Part shown: piece after piece, positions 59,832 to 64,000 of the stretch | Layout: each line of letters opens with the position of its first letter | How positions within the stretch are numbered: position 1 is the first letter of the stretch | NCBI RefSeq assembly: GCF_003432075.1 | Contig: NZ_QWBU01000004.1 | Location: 186,001-250,000 of the forward strand | Length of the DNA stretch: 64,000 nucleotides | Direction: 5' to 3' | Source of the DNA: Shinella sp. WSJ-2 | GTDB taxonomy: Bacteria; Pseudomonadota; Alphaproteobacteria; Rhizobiales; Rhizobiaceae | Translations under genes and position numbers: made by a program | Notes under the pieces: model-generated | What the model was told of the DNA's origin: nothing | The model's database searches: none | What the model saw: only the letters and a program-made list of their open reading frames with translations

Positions 59832-61622
59832 TCAGGCGAGCCCCTTCTTCAGAGTACTCGCCGCGACCGTCCGGTTGCGTCCCTTGGCCTTGGCTTCCAG
59901 CAGGGCGGCGTCCGCGCGGGTGACCAATGTCTCCACGGAGCCGCCGGCCGGAGAAGCCGCCACGCCCACCGAGACGGAGACCGTGCCGAGAATTTGCCCG
60001 GTATGGGAGAGCGTGACGCTGCCGATCCTGCTCCGGAGCGTATCGGCAAGATCTGCGGCGTCCGCCTCCTCAAGATACGGCAAGAGCGCGGTGAACTCCT
60101 CCCCGCCGAAGCGGAACGCGTTGCCGACCGGAGCGCAGGTTTCCCGCAGCGTCTGCCCGACGAACTGCATGACGAGATCGCCCGCATCATGGCCGAACTG
60201 GTCGTTGAAGCGCTTGAAATGATCGATGTCGATCATCAGGCAGGCGAGTGGATCGTGCCTGTGGTCGCGGGCGTGCCGTTGCAGTGTCTCGTCGAGGAAG
60301 CGACGGTTGAAGAGGCCGGTCAGCGGGTCGCTGACGGCAAGCGTCGTCAGCTTTTCGCGAAGTTGCAGATTGGCAAGCGCCAGACCGACATTTTCAGCGA
60401 TCAGTTCGAGATAGAGACGTGGGCCTGCCGGTCCGAGCGCTTCGGCTTCCCGCTCCTCGAGATAGAGCAGGCCGATCATGTCGCCCTGTGCCGTCAGCGG
60501 CACGCAGAGCGCGGTCACGCCGGGCGGGTCGATGTGCTGGCATGGTACGTCTGAGCCGTTCCCGCTGCTGTAGTGGGAGCGTCCGCGCCGGAGCCCCCAG
60601 CACTCGGCAGCTGGAAACACGGTGGGCGAATGTTGCGGTTCTAGCCATGCTCCGGCCCGCAGCAACGATGTATTGGCTTCGCTGAGCACATAGAGACCGC
60701 CAGCGAGACCAGGGAATATCTGCGGAGCGAAACGCACGATGACATCGGTCAATTCCGCCTGGTTCTGGCAAGCTTGCACGCGGTGCATCATTTGCAGGAT
60801 GAGATCTTTGGTGTGCTGGTCGGCCCGCCGTTCGGCATCGAGGCGTTCGCGCTCGATCAGGTTGGCGCGAAAGACCTCGATCGCTTCATTCATCTCACCG
60901 ATCTCGTCACCGCGCCGATCGACCGGGACTTCAACGGTGTAATCCTGTTTGGCGAGGCGGCTGACGATGCCCGTCATGCGCTTCAGCGGCATGGCAACGC
61001 GCCGCCGCAGAACGAAATAGAGCACAGCGACGAACAGGGCTCCGGTCACCGCCAGCATGATCTTCGCGACCAAGCTCCAGGCATCGCTGCGCGCGCGGGC
61101 CGCATCCAGCTCACCGGCCGTTCGCGCGGCCGTCAGATCACGGAAATGAGCGACGGTCTGAAGGAGTGCGTTTTGAAACCGCTCATGCTCCGGCCCGAAC
61201 AGAATGCCTTGCGCCTTGGCCTTGTCTCCCCGCTGATAGGCGTCTATGGCCGAGCGTTCGATCTCGTCAAGCGCCTCCGCATCGGCATCGACGGCACTCA
61301 GCGCCTGCGCTTCCGCGGGCGTGAGCATTTGGGCGGCGAGCTTGGCGGCTGCGGCCTCCCGCTGACGCTCCTCCCCCTCATCGGCCCGGAACGCATTGAG
61401 ATGACGCGCCTCGCCGCGCATCACATAAAGCCGTGCCTCGTCGCTGGTCATTTCGGCGCCGACGGCCAATTCTTCCGCAAGCGTATCGAGCATGAGGTGC
61501 TGCTCGGCAGCCGCACGCTCTTCAAGCGCGCTTCGCGACGAGAGAATGAAGGCGCCACCCGACAGAGCGGTCAGAACGACCGTGATGCCATAGGCCCAAT
61601 TGGTGATCGTGGTTATTCGCAT
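59832..61622 (-). CDS. Diguanylate cyclase with HAMP and GAF domains
   Basis: A protein of 596 residues. Two membrane helices (about residues 9-27 and 184-205) enclose a periplasmic sensor of about 155 residues; HAMP (about 206-258), GAF (about 285-425) and GGDEF domain follow. The active site is GGEEF at 506-510, a functional variant. The RxxD inhibitory site that normally lies five residues upstream is absent (GNAFRF), so feedback by c-di-GMP is not expected through that site. It makes c-di-GMP, which in rhizobia promotes surface polysaccharide. Confidence 0.88.
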   Translation of the reverse strand: MRITTITNWAYGITVVLTALSGGAFILSSRSALEERAAAEQHLMLDTLAEELAVGAEMTSDEARLYVMRGEARHLNAFRADEGEERQREAAAAKLAAQMLTPAEAQALSAVDADAEALDEIERSAIDAYQRGDKAKAQGILFGPEHERFQNALLQTVAHFRDLTAARTAGELDAARARSDAWSLVAKIMLAVTGALFVAVLYFVLRRRVAMPLKRMTGIVSRLAKQDYTVEVPVDRRGDEIGEMNEAIEVFRANLIERERLDAERRADQHTKDLILQMMHRVQACQNQAELTDVIVRFAPQIFPGLAGGLYVLSEANTSLLRAGAWLEPQHSPTVFPAAECWGLRRGRSHYSSGNGSDVPCQHIDPPGVTALCVPLTAQGDMIGLLYLEEREAEALGPAGPRLYLELIAENVGLALANLQLREKLTTLAVSDPLTGLFNRRFLDETLQRHARDHRHDPLACLMIDIDHFKRFNDQFGHDAGDLVMQFVGQTLRETCAPVGNAFRFGGEEFTALLPYLEEADAADLADTLRSRIGSVTLSHTGQILGTVSVSVGVAASPAGGSVETLVTRADAALLEAKAKGRNRTVAASTLKKGLA

Positions 61623-61730
61623 GCCGTTACATTGCCAGCAGCGGCTTGAGCGAAGATTAAGAAACCATTGCAGATTGCAGCTATGGGCAGCACGCGTGCA
61701 GAGGAGACAAGAGGAAGCTGAACCGCGAAA

Positions 61731-63032
61731 TCAGGCAGCACCCGCCCGGATCATGCTGAAATAGTCGTCGCCCCCGACCTGGCCGCCCTTGAGCGCGATC
61801 TGCAAGCCATCCGCAGGGCCGCCATGAGCGATGCAGAGCGGCGAGCCCGGTGTCTGCGGCAGCGGCATCTTCAGCGTGAGCGCGGCGATGCCCATTTCGC
61901 CGAGCGCATGGCTCGACGTGTCGCCGCCCGCCACCACGGCACGCGAGAGGCCGGCGCGCGCGACGAGTTCCGCCTGAATGCGGCCAAGCGCGCGACCGAG
62001 GCGATGGCGCGCACCGAGAGACGAATCCAGCTCGCCGCCCCGATCGGCGGAAGGTCCGAGCGCGGTGTAGAGCACGACGCTCTCCCCGCCCTCCAAGACC
62101 CGGAGGCCCGCTTCGATGGCGGCCGCGATCGTCGCGGCATTGTCCGGGCTCGACAGGGCGACCGCATCCAGCGTCACGCCGGCAAAACCATGGGCAAGCG
62201 CATGGCGGATCTGCCGTTCGGTCGTCGACGACACGCTGCCGGAGACGACGGCGATACGGTCGGCCGGTCCGGCATCGGCAAAGACCGGCTTGCCGCCGAT
62301 CAACCCCGCCTGCCGCCAGGCGGGGATCAGGGCATATTCGACGCCCGAGGAGCCGCAGACGAAGAGGCTTTCCGCGCGCAGCCGGTTCCAGAGCAAGCCA
62401 CCCGCCGCTGCCTGCGTCGGCGCATCGAGCACATCGAGCAGCAGGATATCGGCAGCCTCCGGCTCAGGCGTGCCCAGCAGCGCGACATTGTCCACCAGTG
62501 CCGACGAAAGCGTCGTCTGACGTGCGAGGTGCAGCAGCACATTCGCCTCGTCCATCGGCGTGACCGGATGGCGCGACATGACGGGGTGACGGTCGATGCG
62601 GTAGTTGCGGCCCTGATAGGCGGCGAAGAGTTCACCGAATGCCGTGTAGCGACGGATTTGCGGCGCACCGACGATGAGCGGCACCGTTGCCTCGCCGAAG
62701 ACCGCGCGGCCGATCTCGATGGCCCGGCCGATATTACCGACATCCGGCGCGGAATCGAAGGTCGAGCAGACCTTGTAGTGGCAGAGTTCCGCATCCAGCG
62801 TCTTCAGCCAGCCGAAGGCTTCGCTGAGATGCACATCCATCCAGTCGGGCGTTTCGCTGCGGCTGGTGCCCGCCAGCCCATAGGCGCGGGCACCGGAGAA
62901 GCGCGACAGCAGGTCCGCATCCGGTCGTTTCAGGAAAAGCACGGTCTCGACGCCGTTCGAGGCCAGCGCCTCCATGACATCGGTCGAACCGGTGAAATCG
63001 TCGCCATAGTAGCTGATCAGAGGACGCGTCAT
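61731..63032 (-). CDS. oiaK: Four-carbon acid sugar kinase family protein (OiaK-like)
   Basis: A protein of 433 residues of the FCSK/DUF1537 kinase family: N-terminal domain starts YYGDDFTGSTDVMEALAS, and the C-terminal nucleotide-binding domain has VVSGSVSSTTERQI and VVAGGDTSSHAL. Family members phosphorylate acid sugars. Next to a RuBisCO-like protein, the best fit is 3-oxo-isoapionate kinase of the D-apiose pathway (OiaK), which feeds the RLP OiaX. This is established for such pairs by recollection, and the exact substrate is inferred. Confidence 0.75.
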   Translation of the reverse strand: MTRPLISYYGDDFTGSTDVMEALASNGVETVLFLKRPDADLLSRFSGARAYGLAGTSRSETPDWMDVHLSEAFGWLKTLDAELCHYKVCSTFDSAPDVGNIGRAIEIGRAVFGEATVPLIVGAPQIRRYTAFGELFAAYQGRNYRIDRHPVMSRHPVTPMDEANVLLHLARQTTLSSALVDNVALLGTPEPEAADILLLDVLDAPTQAAAGGLLWNRLRAESLFVCGSSGVEYALIPAWRQAGLIGGKPVFADAGPADRIAVVSGSVSSTTERQIRHALAHGFAGVTLDAVALSSPDNAATIAAAIEAGLRVLEGGESVVLYTALGPSADRGGELDSSLGARHRLGRALGRIQAELVARAGLSRAVVAGGDTSSHALGEMGIAALTLKMPLPQTPGSPLCIAHGGPADGLQIALKGGQVGGDDYFSMIRAGAA

Positions 63033-63035
63033 GTC

Positions 63036-64000
63036 TCAGGCCGCCTTGCCGTCGGCAAATTTTTCGATGGATTGTGCAAGTTCGGGATGGTCCTTTGCGT
63101 AGATCGCGAGCGGCACGCCTGAAGCCGCCGCCTCCCAGGCCTGCTTCACCGCCTTCACCCCTGCCCCCGGCCCGCCCGGATGGCTGACGATGCCGCCGCC
63201 GCAGAGATAGAGCAGCTCCGTCGAGCCGCCCGTCGCCGCGATCGTATCGGGTGCCTGCCCACCCCACTGGCCGGAACCGATGACCGGAAGCGCCACATCC
63301 TTCTGCGAAAACAGCGGCGTCGTCACCGCCTTGTAGGAGCGCACGAAACTCTCGTCCGGCTCCCAGTATTTCACGCGGATGCCGTTGATCTGGAACTGAT
63401 CGACGCCGAGCAGGCGCCAGAACTGTTGCCAGACCGAGAATTCGAAGCCGAGGCCGGCATGGCGGGTGAGGATATCCCAGCCGTTGCGGTGAGCATGCAG
63501 CACGAGGCCGGAGCGTTTGCGCAAGAAGGCGAGGCCACCGAAACCGATCGAGTTGATGTTGACGACGGCGCAATTGCCTCCGGCCTGCAGCACCATGTCG
63601 TGGTTGCGCATCATCTCGTCCGGATCGGCATGGCTGATGCCAAAGGCATACATGACCTTCTTGCCGGTCTTCTGCTCTTGATCGAGGATTTTCGGCATGA
63701 TCGCCGCGACGCGATCCTTCAACGACGAATAGGCCGGGCTCATCAACTTCTCGTCGTCCTTGATGAAATCGACGCCGGCGTCGATGAGTTCACCGACCAT
63801 CTCGGCCGTTTCATGCGGCCGCAGGCCGAGCGCCGGCTTGACGATCGTGCCGATGATCGGCCGGTCCTTGACACCCGTCAGCGCAAAACTGCCGGAGACG
63901 CCGAACTGCGGGCCGAGATGGGCGGCGGCAAATTCCGGCGGCAGCTTCATGTCAACGATGCGGATGCCCGTCATGCCCTTGATAGAAAAGACGCCGCCGA
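63036..64000 (-). CDS. oiaX: RuBisCO-like protein, OiaX-type (N-terminus beyond window)
   Basis: 321 codons of a RuBisCO-like protein are visible; the N-terminal part lies outside the window. The motif GVDFIKDDE is the position of the carbamylated Lys and metal-binding Asp/Glu. PIIGTIVKPALGL and the glycine-rich phosphate site LYLCGGGIVSHPGG are also present. The gene is 3 bases upstream of the kinase gene, and the pair matches the 3-oxo-isoapionate-4-phosphate decarboxylase OiaX of apiose catabolism. It is not a carbon-fixing RuBisCO. An in-frame ATG at 63974 is internal, since the frame and family features continue upstream. Confidence 0.78.
   Translation of the reverse strand, partial: GGVFSIKGMTGIRIVDMKLPPEFAAAHLGPQFGVSGSFALTGVKDRPIIGTIVKPALGLRPHETAEMVGELIDAGVDFIKDDEKLMSPAYSSLKDRVAAIMPKILDQEQKTGKKVMYAFGISHADPDEMMRNHDMVLQAGGNCAVVNINSIGFGGLAFLRKRSGLVLHAHRNGWDILTRHAGLGFEFSVWQQFWRLLGVDQFQINGIRVKYWEPDESFVRSYKAVTTPLFSQKDVALPVIGSGQWGGQAPDTIAATGGSTELLYLCGGGIVSHPGGPGAGVKAVKQAWEAAASGVPLAIYAKDHPELAQSIEKFADGKAA

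Noticed and set aside
63036-64000. Carbon-fixing RuBisCO
   Set aside because: The adjacent kinase of the acid sugar type and the overall context point to a RuBisCO-like protein of apiose catabolism; no phosphoribulokinase is near.
1-64000. tRNA, rRNA, CRISPR, insertion sequence or prophage
   Set aside because: No convincing cloverleaf, repeat-spacer array, transposase or phage gene was found on reading the gene content and gaps; weak structures are listed only as hairpins.

Overview
The window is GC-rich, densely packed chromosomal-type DNA from an alphaproteobacterium, most likely a member of the Rhizobiaceae (Rhizobium/Agrobacterium/Shinella/Ensifer group). The evidence is the eukaryotic-type glutamine synthetase glnII behind a sigma-54 promoter, a mocDEF-like set, a cyoABCD-SURF1 oxidase operon, BMP-type ABC importers, an oiaK/oiaX-type pair and a rhizobial-style intergenic palindrome. 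The genus cannot be settled from sequence reading alone. I found no rRNA, tRNA, CRISPR array, insertion sequence or prophage.

Layout. 0-2.3 kb: end of an lrgB gene, a pair of half-size DUF606 transporters and a small orphan ORF. 2.4-13.2 kb: an exopolysaccharide locus with a GNAT-like protein, a GINT1-like propeller protein, a GT4 glycosyltransferase, a Wzx-like flippase, a Wzz/PCP protein with a ruined kinase domain, a GH5 glycanase, a Wzy/ligase-like membrane protein and a WecG/GT26 enzyme. 13.7-35.8 kb: a large catabolic region with three co-directional blocks. These are (i) amidohydrolase-like, amidohydrolase, UbiD, UbiX and XdhC; (ii) NCS2 permease, three-subunit molybdenum hydroxylase (FAD, 2Fe-2S and Mo subunits) and a COG0523 GTPase; and (iii) a class II aldolase, a cytosine-deaminase-like amidohydrolase, two BMP-type binding proteins, two ABC permeases, the ABC ATPase, and two LysR regulators.

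35.9-43.1 kb: a DMT exporter, a chemoreceptor with a CheR-tether tail, a CorA-type channel, glnII, a YghU-like GST and small proteins. 43.2-48.1 kb: the bo3-type quinol oxidase genes cyoABCD plus SURF1. 48.4-53.3 kb: MFS, DMT, amidase and MYG1-like genes. 53.4-58.0 kb: a LacI regulator, a membrane di-iron hydroxylase, a Rieske ferredoxin, a ferredoxin reductase and a TIM-barrel protein; the middle three resemble rhizopine mocDEF. 58.2-61.6 kb: a CPA1 antiporter and a GGDEF protein. 61.7-64.0 kb: an OiaK-like kinase and a RuBisCO-like protein cut by the window end.

The strongest candidate for an undescribed system is the 13.7-35.8 kb region. It joins a molybdenum hydroxylase and its XdhC maturation factor, a prFMN-dependent UbiD/UbiX decarboxylase, a deaminase-type amidohydrolase, nucleobase-type importers and two related LysR regulators. 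I infer a pathway for a carboxylated, nitrogen-containing heterocycle (purine-, pyrimidine- or pyridine-like); the substrate is not known from the sequence. Within it, two tandem amidohydrolase paralogs differ in a telling way: one keeps the metal-binding HxH motif and the other has lost both histidines.
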